This document shows, one piece after another, positions 40,406 to 51,996 of a DNA stretch of 64,000 nt. Position 1 is the stretch's first letter. Every line of letters starts with the position of its first letter. Source of the stretch: Varroa destructor (taxonomy: Eukaryota > Arthropoda > Arachnida > Mesostigmata > Varroidae); NCBI RefSeq assembly GCF_002443255.2, contig NW_019211455.1, forward strand, positions 22,171,126 to 22,235,125. The letters run 5' to 3'. Both the position numbers and the translations under genes were made by a program. A model generated the notes under the pieces. The model worked only from the letters and a program-made list of their open reading frames with translations. It did not search any database and was not told where the DNA came from.

Positions 40406-41798
40406 TTCGGCGGCCATTTTTACTGCTATAGAAAAATTATTGTTTGTTCTTTTAGTGATAGGTCCGCATGTACGCCTCCATGTTAGGTGGTAGTTGCTAC
40501 TGCGAACTATTTCATAACCCTATTTAAGTGGGCATGTCGGTGTATTACACTGACATCGGGCGAGAATTGACTGCGATAAGGTGAGAAAAAAAAATTGTAT
40601 TTAGAAAAATCATCGAATGCGTTGAACCGTATATAAACATCATGCGTGACATCAAGAGCGGTGATCTTAAGTTAGTTTTGTTGTTACATGGGCAATGATA
40701 GACACCAAGCATAGATATGAGTAAAGGAGAGGTCACCAGCTTCGAAGCAAATATATAATTTTAATTTAGAACGCTAGCTGCTTAGACTAAGCTACTAACA
40801 GACCAATTATCAGGGCGCGATCTGTTTCCTCTCAGTTTTTAAGCACTATCGGGGTATGGCTTCGTGCTAATTCTTAAGGCTAAAACAGCTGTTGTGTCAT
40901 GAATGCTGTTTTGTATTTTACTTTAATGAACTTAGTGCAATTATGCTGTCCCTAATTACAAGAAATCTGCTTTTTTTCTTCACACCAATAGCTTAAAACG
41001 CTTAATTTCTTCAATAACCTCACACTAACTGATGCAGCAAAGGATAACCCTAAGTCTTGAGCCAGCGACGTCAAAAATACGGCTACGAAGCTACCGTTTG
41101 AAAGCTTCGTTCTGTATTAGCTACAACAGTCACATCCTAATAATGGATCCTAACCGATGCAGCGTCACTGGACGATCAATAGTTATCGATCATCTAAAAT
41201 CGTCGCGTGCGCACGTACTTCCCTCTAGTTCATCAGGCCGTGAACACGTTTAGAAAAACTAGCGCTATCTGAGTGAAGATTTACAAAAGAGGGCCTATTT
41301 CAACGCGATGTTGATTAGCGGTTCGCGTCAGTAGTCAGCTTTAACCGTTATGGTTTTACTCGTAAACGTGCCATCGCTCCCTTAATAAGTTTTAGCGTAC
41401 GCAACTTATCAGTCTGTATGTATGCGCGCAACTATAATAGAACGAAATGAGCTGGCCCTATTACCTTGAGCGTGACTTTGAAAACGTTTGCTAGAACAGA
41501 GTTTGCGCTTCTCTCTATAGAGCGCGGTTTACCAGCCGCCGAAAGCCGCGTGGCCATTATACCTACTGTATCTGACCGTCAGAAAGCAGGAGATTGAATG
41601 GCTCGTAAGGGATAGAATGATGCTTCGTCTTTTCCATAATTTATCGAGTTCTATAATGTTTTAGTAAACACTGTGCAATCGTTGTCGACATATCATTGAT
41701 AGAAGGAATCAATGCAATCTTAGGGCTAACGCGGTGCTGGTGTAGAAAACGCCGCGATTCGTGCAATAGTATTTATAAGTACGAGCTTCTTCGCATAC
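40406..41798. other. No gene seen
   Basis: Only short open frames without supporting signals. The donor ending the candidate exon at 41799 opens into this stretch on the minus strand, but I see no matching downstream exon with confidence. Confidence 0.5.
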
Positions 41799-41971
41799 CT
41801 GAATTCAACCCGGGCACGATTATTGCGTATTTTCGTCAATCGGATATCGGAACAGGTCCTGGAAATAGAGTACAGGGGCCTTTTGGTGGATTTGCCATGT
41901 GGCAGGGGTTCCTCTAAAAAGAAGGCACCCATGCCCTTTTCGAGTTCGTATTCATTCTGGTCGCGCATAAT
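41799..41971 (-). CDS. Candidate minus-strand exon with good donor
   Basis: On the minus strand an acceptor (TTTGATTTTTCAAATTAG) ends at 41972 and a donor (TTCAG, then GTATGC) starts at 41798. The enclosed 173 bases read as 57 codons plus 2 bases, starting ATT ATG CGC, so it may be either an internal exon or a first coding exon whose ATG has A at -3. The peptide is charged and ordinary in composition (MRDQNEYELEKGMGAFFLEE near the start, TKIRNNRARVEF at the end), and its codons are rich in C-ended triplets. It begins 58 bases after the stop of the two-exon candidate upstream on the same strand. No domain is recognised. Confidence 0.27.
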
Positions 41972-42029
41972 CTAATTTGAAAAATCAAATTATTAACTGA
42001 ATGTCTTCAATTAAAAACGTATAAACGTT

Positions 42030-42181
42030 TCAGTCTTTCGTAGATGACTCTATTCCTGTTAACGCGTCATCTTCGGCGTAGTCTGTTGTTTCCTTCCATA
42101 ATGTCATATATATGATATTGTTGTTCGCTAATGGTTTTTCGTTAAGTTCATTTAGTCGATCTCCATGAGCCATTTGGCAGT
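42030..42181 (-). CDS. Candidate terminal exon of minus-strand gene
   Basis: A strong acceptor (pyrimidine-rich GGGTTCTCTACAG) ends at 42182 on the minus strand. The exon enters with 2 bases (AC), then 49 codons and a TGA at 42032-42030. Joined to the exon at 42472-42669, which leaves a single G, the junction makes GAC (Asp) and the frame stays open, so phase agrees. The peptide is acidic and polar, with DRLNELNEKPLANNN in the middle and ESSTKD at the C-terminus. The frame is also open upstream of the acceptor to an ATG at 42294-42296, giving an alternative 88-codon unspliced reading. No family is recognised. Confidence 0.28.
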
Positions 42182-42471
42182 CTGTAGAGAACCCAGCGGC
42201 ACACGGAGCCGGCCATTGCATGAAACGCTTAATGGCGATATTGGCCAGGGAACGCAACGCGGTCGCCGAACAGCATCGTATAGTTGATTCATTCAAAAGT
42301 GTAAATAATCGCTAATGTTTTAAGATTCATTGTTAATTCCGGCGGCCGTCATTGTGTGCCATCTTGTAAACTGCAAAACATTCCTACACTTCCATGCCTG
42401 GGCCGAAGCCATTACGGCATGGTCCCTACGCCCAAATGGATAAATTATGTTACGATGAATAAAATTCATAC

Positions 42472-42669
42472 CGTTAAAACTCGCTATCAGTTGTAAAACA
42501 TTCCTTGCAATTATAATAGACTGGCAAAAGTCTTGAAGGATTCCACTTTGCCTAGTGTCTGAAGTAACGCTGAGCTCAAAGTTATTTTCACTAATTTCTT
42601 GCAACGCGGAAGTAGTGTATGGTACTTCGCTCGCACCACTGCCGTCTTCGTCTTTAGCCAAGAGGCCAG
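42472..42669 (-). CDS. Candidate internal exon of minus-strand gene
   Basis: Minus-strand acceptor (GGGTCCTGATTAG) ends at 42670; donor (AACG, then GTATGA) starts at 42471. The 198 bases enter after 2 bases and leave 1 base, matching the exon at 42030-42181 across a 290-base intron. The peptide reads LLAKDEDGSGASEVPY near its start and ends with ARNVLQLIASFN. If not spliced, the frame runs on to a TAA at about 42320 through GMNFIHRN, which faintly recalls the HRD region of tyrosine kinases but lacks the catalytic Asp and all other kinase motifs, so I give it no weight. A further upstream donor lies at about 42830, but its frame has no start. Confidence 0.28.
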
Positions 42670-43123
42670 CTAATCAGGACCCGATAAGCCACTACGGATC
42701 GTGCGCGCGGAGGCAAGGGCTACTCAAACTAATAACAACACAATCTGTGGCGTTCGAAAAAATAACAAAGAAAATACTGTTTATGGGCGGCAAGATGCTG
42801 CTGGTACATCAGTGCTCATAAACTGCTTACCAATGGAAGATGAAGCGACAACGAAATAAGCAAATACAAAGTCCTTTCAACGGAAACGTATTATTAATAG
42901 ATAACATCGTAACGTAAATAGGCAGCTAAAACAATGAACAAGAAACTCGCGCGAAGTCAACACTGATAAACAACATTTCTTATAATAATACGATAAAACA
43001 AATGATGGTTACTTTGAGCAAATCTAAGAGATTGATTAGATTTTCTCGTTTATATTGCAGTACGTCTGTTTGTGCTATGGGTTAGTTTCTTATGTTCCTT
43101 AGCTAGCCTATTTTTGATTTTAG
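42670..43123. other. No gene; 3' splice-site context at right edge
   Basis: The stretch ends in a pyrimidine-rich tract (43103-43121, about 14 of 19 pyrimidines) and AG at 43122-43123, the acceptor of the microexon that follows. Confidence 0.5.
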
Positions 43124-43162
43124 GTAAGCATGGATTATATGGAAGGAGAAGCAAATCATTTG
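43124..43162 (+). CDS. Candidate 39-nt recursive-splice microexon with start codon
   Basis: A pyrimidine-rich 3' splice site (CTATTTTTGATTTTAG) is followed at once by GTAAGC, itself a usable donor, and 39 bases later by a stronger donor (CATTTG, then GTAAGTTG) at 43163. This acceptor, internal donor and downstream donor arrangement is what is described for recursive-splicing exons in vertebrates and, without the exon, ratchet points in Drosophila. The exon also holds an ATG in excellent context (A at -3, G at +4) and reads MDYMEGEANHL, ending in phase 0, the same phase as the exon at 26816. It could therefore be an alternative N-terminus, or a transient exon removed during recursive splicing of the long intron. 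Chance is not excluded: AGGTAAG alone is expected about four times per strand here. Confidence 0.35.
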
Positions 43163-44205
43163 GTAAGTTGCTGGGACGAGTGTTTAGGAACGGGTGGTTC
43201 AGAAGTTAATTAAAATATAAACTTCAAGTCTTCCATATACAGAGTTTTACAGGGACTTATGGGCGTAGTTACTTGAGTCTTGTACAAAGACGAGTATGGC
43301 ATTCGTTCAATTTTGCGTAAAAAAATAATTGTTTCGAAAAACTTATCTACAAATAGAAGCAAAATAATTAATAAATGAAGTTACAGGTAGTTCATCATGA
43401 ACATACCGGTTTGTAAAGTCTACACAATCAAGCAATATCTTACATCAGTAACAGGGTCATTAATCGGGCTTATTTATTTATTCGCCTTTGCTGCTTGGTA
43501 TACCCAACAACAAGAAACACCCAAACCCAAGATGCTTGTAAATTGTCGGCCTATTTTTATCTAGTAACTACTACATCGTCCTAGTTACATGGGAGTTTTA
43601 AATATTCCCATCCCACTATTTTATTTGTGATTCGAGAGGGGGTGGGGTACTCGAACTAAAAATGACATAAGGTCGATTGCGGAAGGGACCTTTCCTGATG
43701 AAGTATCCTCTCAGAAGTGGAAATTGTATGTTTAGCCGAGCAATTAACCCTATACTAGATGCTTTTCTAACCCCACGAAGGAGCCATGCGGCGAAAAAAC
43801 CTCACTTTCCTTTTCGGCTATGTCGGAAGCCCAGAGCAAGTAACCTGTCGATCCGACGGTGACACTTAGAAAAAAAAAAGCCCAGACCTTTATCAGCGAC
43901 TGAACAGCAGAGTGGGAAATGTTTGAGTCTACTGTTAATTCATTTGGCTTAACGTAAAAAGTTGGTAAACGTTTATTAGAATTATTGAAGTTTGGACTTG
44001 TGGACAGTTGAGATGCAATTGCAATATCTTTCGAAGTTTTCTAGTTAACATCAAATACGTTAAAAAAAATTCTTAATAAAAATAGCTATATACTCGTTCT
44101 CAAACTTCTCTCAAAATCTCACATCTTCACTTCAAGCGGGCGTACGCATTTTCGCTTTGAGTACATTAGAAATAATAAAAGACCATAAAAGTACTTACGA
44201 AAATG

Positions 44206-44262
44206 ACTATCAGAACATCATTTAATGTCATGACACATGACATTAAGTGATGTTCTGATAGT
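44206..44262. repeat. Near-perfect hairpin, 27-bp arms, 3-nt loop
   Basis: The left arm 44206-44232 and right arm 44236-44262 are reverse complements except for one position, which still allows a G-U pair in RNA; the loop is ACA. The arms begin ACTATCAGAACATC and end GATGTTCTGATAGT. No target-site duplication flanks it. It does not look like a typical pre-miRNA (loop too short, stem too perfect), but a transcript would fold very stably. Confidence 0.95.
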
Positions 44263-44907
44263 ATCACAGCCACATGAAAGCGGGAGTTGGGTAACTCTTT
44301 TGAACCAAACCTCTTGGGGAACCTCTTTTGAACTGGGGTCGAAAGAAAGTTGGCAAAACTCTATATGTATGCTTTGATGTGATAACATGTTGAACATTGA
44401 TGCCGAAACATGATAAATGTTTTTTCCTCCTGAATTGTTATCAGGTAGGGTTGTTAGATGCAGTCCAAACGGAGAACTGAAAAAGCGAGGCCAGCCGACT
44501 TGGTAATACGCTACCGCTGCGTTTTGGAAATAAATTTTTATTGTTCAACAGAATATAATAAACATGTATCAATACTACTACTGAAGCCTAACGAAGCCTC
44601 GGGGTCCTGAAACACAGGTGCAAGGGTCAGAAGTCGGCCATTTTATTGATTCCTCCTCACTCATAGGTATCAAACGTTCCTAGGAATTAGCTAGCATCTC
44701 CATTCGCCGGAAGTACGCAAACGATCAGCATTGCATCGAGGCTTTACCCCACTAAGTTGTAAGGCACCCGTGATTAGGAGGGAAGGCAGTCGACATGCTG
44801 AAGCTAGTTGTCTTATTGTGGAATGCTTAAAGGCAGGCCTCTGCATTTTAATTAGCCTATCGTGTACTTATTGGCGCCTTGTCGGCCTTCATTTTGCTTG
44901 CCTTGTG

Positions 44908-44920
44908 CCCCCCCCCCCCC
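44908..44920. repeat. C13 homopolymer
   Basis: Thirteen consecutive C. This is a simple slippage-prone run and could form part of an i-motif or, on the other strand, a G-rich structure. Confidence 0.93.
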
Positions 44921-45931
44921 AGCGACGATGTCAATCCCTTAAAGGACTAAGAATCCATCGTTTATCGAATAGTCGCCGGTCCCACTTTTCTGTTGGTTTG
45001 CCTTCTCTTGTTCGTTCTCCTACGGGTCGCAGTGTTCTTTATCTTAGTCAACGACCATAATAACAGGACCACACTGAAAGCTTGCGGTACGAACGGTGGT
45101 ATGCGCGCAAACCTTTTCGACTGTGACGTTCTTCATCAATTAAATTTTCCTTTCAAGCTTCATGATTTTTATGTCAGGGAATGACGGGGTTCCGAGACGA
45201 GATGTGAGATGGAATTCAATATATATCTGTATTTACTGCTAGAAGGAAAAGTTGGCCTATGACTGTACTGCTTAATATCATGTGTTCCGTTTTTAATTAA
45301 GAACGATTCATATTATCATAATGCGTCGTAGGTTGACCAAGACGTACTTCCGCTGAGAAGTTTTTTACATCAAACTATACATAGCTGATTTTATATGGAC
45401 GCGGAAGGTAGGGTATCCTCCTATCAGAACTAATAGAAAGTGCGAGTATCTCGTCTCCTCACCGACGCCAACGTCTGAGACTCGTTCAGATGGCGTGCCA
45501 GTAAGATCGCGACGAAGGCGAGACTCTAAAGTTTTCTCAACAAGCTCCAAGTTATTCGACAGAGCCTATGCACTCGCTATGAGCTCTCTATACAAACTTA
45601 AGCCCTATTAGGCAACCCCCCTGGGAATTACGGTACATACGCCTTTTTAGCATCGCTTTACTGTCATATATTAGACTAGTTCGGGTCGTAGCCAACTCAG
45701 AATATGTTGACTGAAACTATCCAAGGCGGGCTCAAAATGTCATAGACAAAGTAATAATCAATCAGAGGAGCCACTATTGCCTAGGGTCTCGACGCTAGTC
45801 ACTTAAACACCTAAAACGATCACTTAAGAACGTACGGTTTAAAAAGGCCACACTGATTAAATAACTATACGTAAGCGTCATTGCTGTATATAAGCGTATA
45901 TTGTAGTCGCTATCTCCCTTCCGCCCCCTGT

Positions 45932-45956
45932 TTCTCTCTCTCTCTCACTCTCTCTC
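45932..45956. repeat. (TC)n microsatellite
   Basis: CT/TC repeat of about 12 units with one ACTC interruption. Confidence 0.9.
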
Positions 45957-47469
45957 CCTATCACGCAAACATACACACACATTCTGTAGCTACTGGCTCG
46001 ATCGAAAGCTACGGAAAAGCCAGGCCAATGAAGGTGCTCTTACTGATGTGAGCTTTCTGAGTAGGCCTAGCGCGCAGTGTACCATTTCACTGTCTTCGTT
46101 CACTCGGCAATGCAATCTCAGTGACCTTACGAAAGCGTCACGCGTTAACTGGATTACTTCTAAAAGCCATTAGCACTTTTCTACTAGCGTTATACTGAAT
46201 CGTTTTCTAGACAAGAATTTGTAATAAGATGACATAGCAAGTTGCATTGCATGACGGCGTTCGGTGTCGCACCACACCGTGTAATTGAGGACACAGTCAA
46301 GACGAAGCCTCTGACTTGCTTTCGTTGAAGGTTGCTGCCATTTCTCCGTTGTAATATCCTCTGCGAACACTGGGTAAGTGGCGTTTCTTCTCTCCTATGC
46401 ACCGTACGCTTTCTCGCGTACAAACGACCATGCCACAGAGCGCGCGGCCGTGACCAGACGTTCTATGTCTCTCGGATTGAAAGTGCCGTAGCCATTTTCA
46501 AAGCGAACTGCCAGTCTTTTCCTCTGGGTTCTCAGTTCTGCACAACATTTAACGTACTCATCGTCAGAGATAGCTGAACGTGCTACGTACGATGCGGTAG
46601 TAAAGAAGGTTTATATAAAGAAAAAGACAGCGAAAAGTGTGGGGAGAGAGAGAAGTGGGACACAACTACAGTATACGCAGTCCAGTCTGTCGGTAACCCA
46701 CAGGGGCAATAGTGCCGTGAAGGCCGTACTTGCACGCAATACAGATGGTCGTATCAAGCTAGCATAACTTCTCATAGGTACGCTCATATTAGTGCAGTGG
46801 GCAAACACAATCAAGGGCGCATGGATACGCAGGCGGTGCAAAACGTCCTAAGCAAACTGTGACGATAAAGCGTTTCTGAGGCGTAAGCACCCAGGAGGCT
46901 TGACGTGCAAAATAAGAACTCAAGTCAAGCGAACCGGCAAACTGCGTACGCATTTCAACAAAAGATGAGACATCGATGTCACTTTTACAGTAGTCACTAG
47001 TGGAAGCGGTTGGGAAATTTGTCGGACATACGAGACTAGCTAACTATGAAAATGTATCTAGCAGATGGATTTGTTTGATGGTGGAGACAATGATGACGTT
47101 ACGAGTGAGTCCGGTTCAAAACAGTTGGACGAAGAGCTATATAGTAATAACCAAAGTGTGTTTTATTAAAGGTGTTGTTATGTTAGGCGTATGTTAACGA
47201 AGAGTCTATAATTTGAGCAAAATACGCACTAGACGATTATCCAACCATACGATAAACTTACAACGTTTCTGAAGGATACGACATAATGGGTTTATTATTA
47301 ATGATCTTTGAACGTACTCAGTAATAGATAATCCATTATTAAAGGACCATAAGCCGATGCTGTTTCTAAGCCGACCAATAACCCTGGACGTCATCCTATT
47401 AGGGACATTTGACGGCCCGGGCTACCCATAGGTCCTATTAGTACCACTAGGGTAAGGTACGTCTAACTC

Positions 47470-47492
47470 TGTGTGTGTGTGTGTGTGTGTGT
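47470..47492. repeat. (TG)n microsatellite
   Basis: Eleven uninterrupted GT units, capable of Z-DNA formation. Confidence 0.96.
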
Positions 47493-50400
47493 ATCACAAG
47501 AACACCTTCAGCCGTAGCTTTCGATACGGCCGGCCTGGAATCAAGCCTGGGATTGCTGCTGTCAGAGCAGTCATCCAGCTGAGCCGTACCTGGAGCGTCT
47601 TTGGCCTAACTAGGTTTCGTTCGTGTGTTGCATCGCTGGGCATTCAGTAGCTAAAGGTTGCATTAGCTAAAAGGTGTCGTGATGTAAACAAGGAATACCA
47701 ATGCCATTAGGCCTAACTCTACTTTTTTGTATATTTGGGGGAAAAGATTGCTTTTTTTACATGGTTTTCAGAATAAATACGTTCAAATAGAATTAGGCCA
47801 ACCGGTCGGGAAATTGCGTCCAATGAATTCAAGAGCCCAGCTGTCTCAACGCACCATCTGGCCAAATGCATTGTGACCGGGGGGTCGGAATCGAATGCAA
47901 ATTTGAGAACTACTGAAAAATGAAAATATAGCAAACCTGAAAAGGACATGGGTTGGAAATTATAAAAATTATCCATACTATTGCCTGCGTGCGCCTTTGA
48001 GCACCAAAGCAAGTAAGAGTAAATTACGGCACACAGTCACAACGTGACGTTCGTCCTATAGCGTTGTTGACATTACGATATAACCTCAACAGCGTTTCAT
48101 CAATGATAACAGCAAATTAAATACACTACAAACTCTTCAATTATGCACTAAGTATCTTTGACCGTATCCGTCACTTCTCTTATCTTTGCCGAAACACAGC
48201 CTCGGTTAAATCAACTGGATTCAGTATGTTACTTAGTAATCGAGTTTTCATTGTGGTCTCGAAAATGATCTTATCAATATGGTCTACCTTGTAGTCAAAT
48301 TTCAATCAACGTAAGTTCTGCAGATCAGACTGTCGGAACGTTTAGCTTGTCACTCAAAGCTAACACGAGGCGAGACGACAAGCGAGTAAAGACTCCCCTG
48401 CGCGTCGTTAAATCATAGCGTAGATCTATCATTTTCTTGCATTATCATAACCTTGCCTGGCCTCTTTTTGCTCCACATGATTATAGCTCCGTACATACTA
48501 TTTGCTAAAACTCTTAAAAATAGGGATCTGACAGAACAGGTAACATCGGTGACGTCTAAAGGAATGTCTATGATAACGCCTCAAGACGCTGAACTGTCTT
48601 CATGTACCTCTGTGCGCGCACCGTTTTTGGTGTTATCGTTTATACTCGTTGTATTCAATGCAGTTGACACGAATCAAAATCCTATCACAGTAATGATAAT
48701 CGTGATGATCCAACTGATACTATGGTACTGCGAAAATCGAATATGCATCTTACTCGATCAAGATCTTCTATCGCTACGGCAGTCACAGAGTGCTAATAAC
48801 GCGATCTAGCCATTAATCGTTACGTATGACCGTAGCACTCATATCAGGACAGTCCCAATAGAGTTAAAGGTTTTGTGGGACAGGTACTGCGTGTTTCGTC
48901 CGCGTCAAGAGGGCTGCGTAAGATCGTTTCCCTCCTTCAAAAGTTCCGCAAGTTCGCACAATATTTCGGTGTCATCTTCACCGCCTTCTGGCGACACCGC
49001 GTGCAAAGACGGCCACATCCCACTTACTGAAACGCGCCACGTAACGAGTCTCTCTCTCTATACATGTGTGCGTATCTAAACGTCCGTCAGTTTTCTTTCT
49101 GCAGGGAGGAGCTGGCGGGTGTAGAGTCACCAAAATCGTTCGAACGGCCGCAGTGACCAGTCATTATCATGCGTTTTCAAGCTGCTATGGAATTGTAAAT
49201 AGCGCTAGTAACGTTAGCCATTCTGCAGCTTCGGTTGTTGTTATTGACGCTGCTGGCTATGGCGTAACGGCTGTAGTAGTTGCTGCCTTCCTTGTTGACG
49301 CCGAGAGATCAAGCTTTTAACAACCGCTATTATACATATCGTTCCATGTAAACGTCGACAGACGTTGCTCAGACCCGTCAACCTACTCGGCTAAAACCAC
49401 TGGTGTTGATGGTCGCGGTTGCGTCAAATACAATAGTGTTGCGGAACAAAATGATGGTTGTGATGATGACTGTAGTAATAATGCATGTATAGCGGAAAAA
49501 GGCAGGCATCGAAATGATAGAGCGTCAGAAAGCTCTTTAATCAGAGACATTGATCACTTCCGAGTATGGTTGTAGGAAACATGGCGAATATAAAATTTTT
49601 CACCAACGACTACACAAATCAGGGTGCAAGGAGTACTCAGACAACAAAGTATAATAGTGATAGCTAGTTCAAAACTGGCAGGAAATACACGAAAAAATAG
49701 TACAAATCTGTGCTACTAGATAGAGATCGTGATCGTGTATTTTTTCAAGAAGCTCAATACCAAATGTATCATGTCTGATACTTCGAACGAGTCAAGGGTC
49801 CAGCTATGTCGTGGAGTTGCAGCCTAGTGAACGGGATTTTATTACGTCTTACGAAGAGAAAGTGGCCAAAACTATACTATTTCTGAAGAACTAAATGGTG
49901 AAACAACAAAAATATAGCTTGTACAGCATCATAACCATGCATGTGTGACGCCGATCAAGAACCCGATGAAGTCAGAACTTCGCAGGAAAACATTAGAAAA
50001 GATTTATTGACTTCAAGATCTATCTGCATGCTTAGAGCCTAACTATTAAACGAGGAGACGACGGTGACTATTTACGTACGTAAAGGTTAAAGAATCTGAA
50101 CTGTATATATTTCTGATTTCGTAATTTCTTCTTGCACTGAAGTGGTCAGTGGCACCAGCGGGCAACTTCTGAATACTGCGACTTCGCCGCGAGCAATTAC
50201 CAATCAAAATAGTGACCTTGATCAGGACATAGTACTAATGTGAATGAATTATCAGTCCACTAAGGCCAATATTGGTTTCATAGGTCGAAAGATTGCGGAG
50301 GAACATGCTCGCTGTCTCACCGCGTCGATATTCACCTTTGCTGCCCCGGGCAAAAAAATGGTCAAGTCAAACAAGAAATCTGACATAAAAAGAAACAGTT

Positions 50401-50550
50401 AGACATCAATAATGATGCATAGCCATATCTTGATTAGGCTAACATTTTTGTGCCTTTCCATAGAGTCACAACGATTTGTTAACTTCATTCGGATGAAGCA
50501 TGTATCACTGGTGAGCAGTGGCAGTCATAACTGTTGGCCTATAATGTTCT

Positions 50551-50569
50551 GTCGGCGTCGGCGTCGGTG
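50551..50569. repeat. Three GTCGGC hexamer units
   Basis: Hexamer tandem repeat GTCGGC, about three copies. The minus strand reads it as Thr-Pro repeats in an unsupported frame. Confidence 0.8.
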
Positions 50570-51883
50570 TTGACCATGGCGATATTGAATTCCTACGTAG
50601 ATAATGGTGCAGAAAGATGTGAAACAGGCAAAACCAATGTTGTGCAAGTACGCAGACGTTAGCTTCGTAAAGCCATGCACGCACTTCCCTAAGCAAACTG
50701 AAGCGTATACACACCCACATGCAGCATACGATATAGACGATGCCTTTCAGACATTGCTCGCTCGACCGTTCCGGTTTCGGGATATCGGCAGATAGGCGTC
50801 CTGCTTTTGCCGAGGTTCCTGCAAATGCCTGTGATGATATCGGTTGATGCCTTTTAGTAATCATCCTCACCATGTCAAGTTGTTACGCCTTTTCAGCATG
50901 CTAGGGTGGGGCAATGTTGGGCTCAAAGAAACAATTGAAATTGTCGAGTTCGGTCAGTTCTCCCTTATTGTGTGAACACTATTAGTAAACACCGCAACAA
51001 GCGGCAATAGCGATAAGATGACCTCAACGTGCCAGCAGCCGTTACGTGGAAAGCGGACGGATATTTGTCATTACCACTTCCATCTGTCGCTTCAGACTTT
51101 CATTCATTTACGTATGGTGTTCGTCGTTGATAGCGACGATACTGGGCGTCAGCGATTATCGATAGTAAATTACAATTTATTGTTGCAAGCTAATAGCGGC
51201 AGTATGGCTGCGGTTATAACAGTTTTGAGCATAAAAAAATAGGAGCACAAAAGTTTCTAGAGAGAAACAAAGAGAGCCAGTCGCATTAATCGTGTGTTAA
51301 ATACAATGGTTGTCTTGCTGAAGCGTTGGCATCGTGAACGGCATTAAAGTCATCCGTTCGCACAGACTGATGTAGCAATGATAGTTGCCCTTCTGGCCGT
51401 TTGGCTTATACTACCGTAACGCGTCATACAGATGCTCTAACTTTTCCCCTATTTTGTATGCTTTTGCCTGACGGACTGTGCACAGATAAGGGGCAAAGGA
51501 AAATAACTAGAGAAGGGTCTTTGATCAAACCAAATCGGCAAAATTCTTTTAACTGGCCATTTGATCCAAAGACCACATCGTGACTTTGTAGAATAAATCG
51601 ATCTTTATTTTTTTGATCACGCAGGTTAGCTTCTTACACATGTACCCATAGCTACTACACACATATATATAGGACCCGAAATGGCCATTAGTGTGTATCT
51701 CTGTTGTCTTCATCTATCTTCGTCGGCTCCTTACTGTTCTTCACATCATCATACCAGCAAGCTAACTATTCTTAATATATTTATGCACCATCTAGCACTG
51801 GTTATACTCTCTAGTTGCCAGACGGTAGAATTTAGCCTAGCCGACTCGAACTAAGTACCATCAATTGATTTGACTCCGATCGT

Positions 51884-51996
51884 TTCCTAACTTGAATCTA
51901 CGAGTTCGCTTCCTAACTTGAATCAAACTCGTAAATTCACTGGCCACTGATCTATTAATAATAGTGGCATTTGCCACAGTATACTCACAGTATACC
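51884..51996. repeat. Short tandem duplications
   Basis: The 15-mer TTCCTAACTTGAATC occurs at 51884-51898 and again at 51910-51924 (period 26), with ACGAGTT/AACTCGT forming an inverted pair around the second copy. An 11-base unit CACAGTATAC(T/C) is duplicated in tandem at 51975-51996. These look like local replication-slippage products. Confidence 0.85.

Noticed and set aside
44262..44272. Eleven bases matching the miR-2 family 5' end beside the long hairpin
   Set aside because: It lies outside the hairpin stem and no upstream arm pairs with it.
44469..44480. Twelve bases matching the interior of miR-184
   Set aside because: The first three seed-proximal bases differ, and pairing upstream is limited to a few short blocks.
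48453..48809. 118-codon hydrophobic + strand frame resembling a membrane protein
   Set aside because: It starts with TTG, and hydrophobicity comes from T-rich codons expected in AT-rich DNA. An internal CAG/GTAACA donor exists but yields only a tiny exon.
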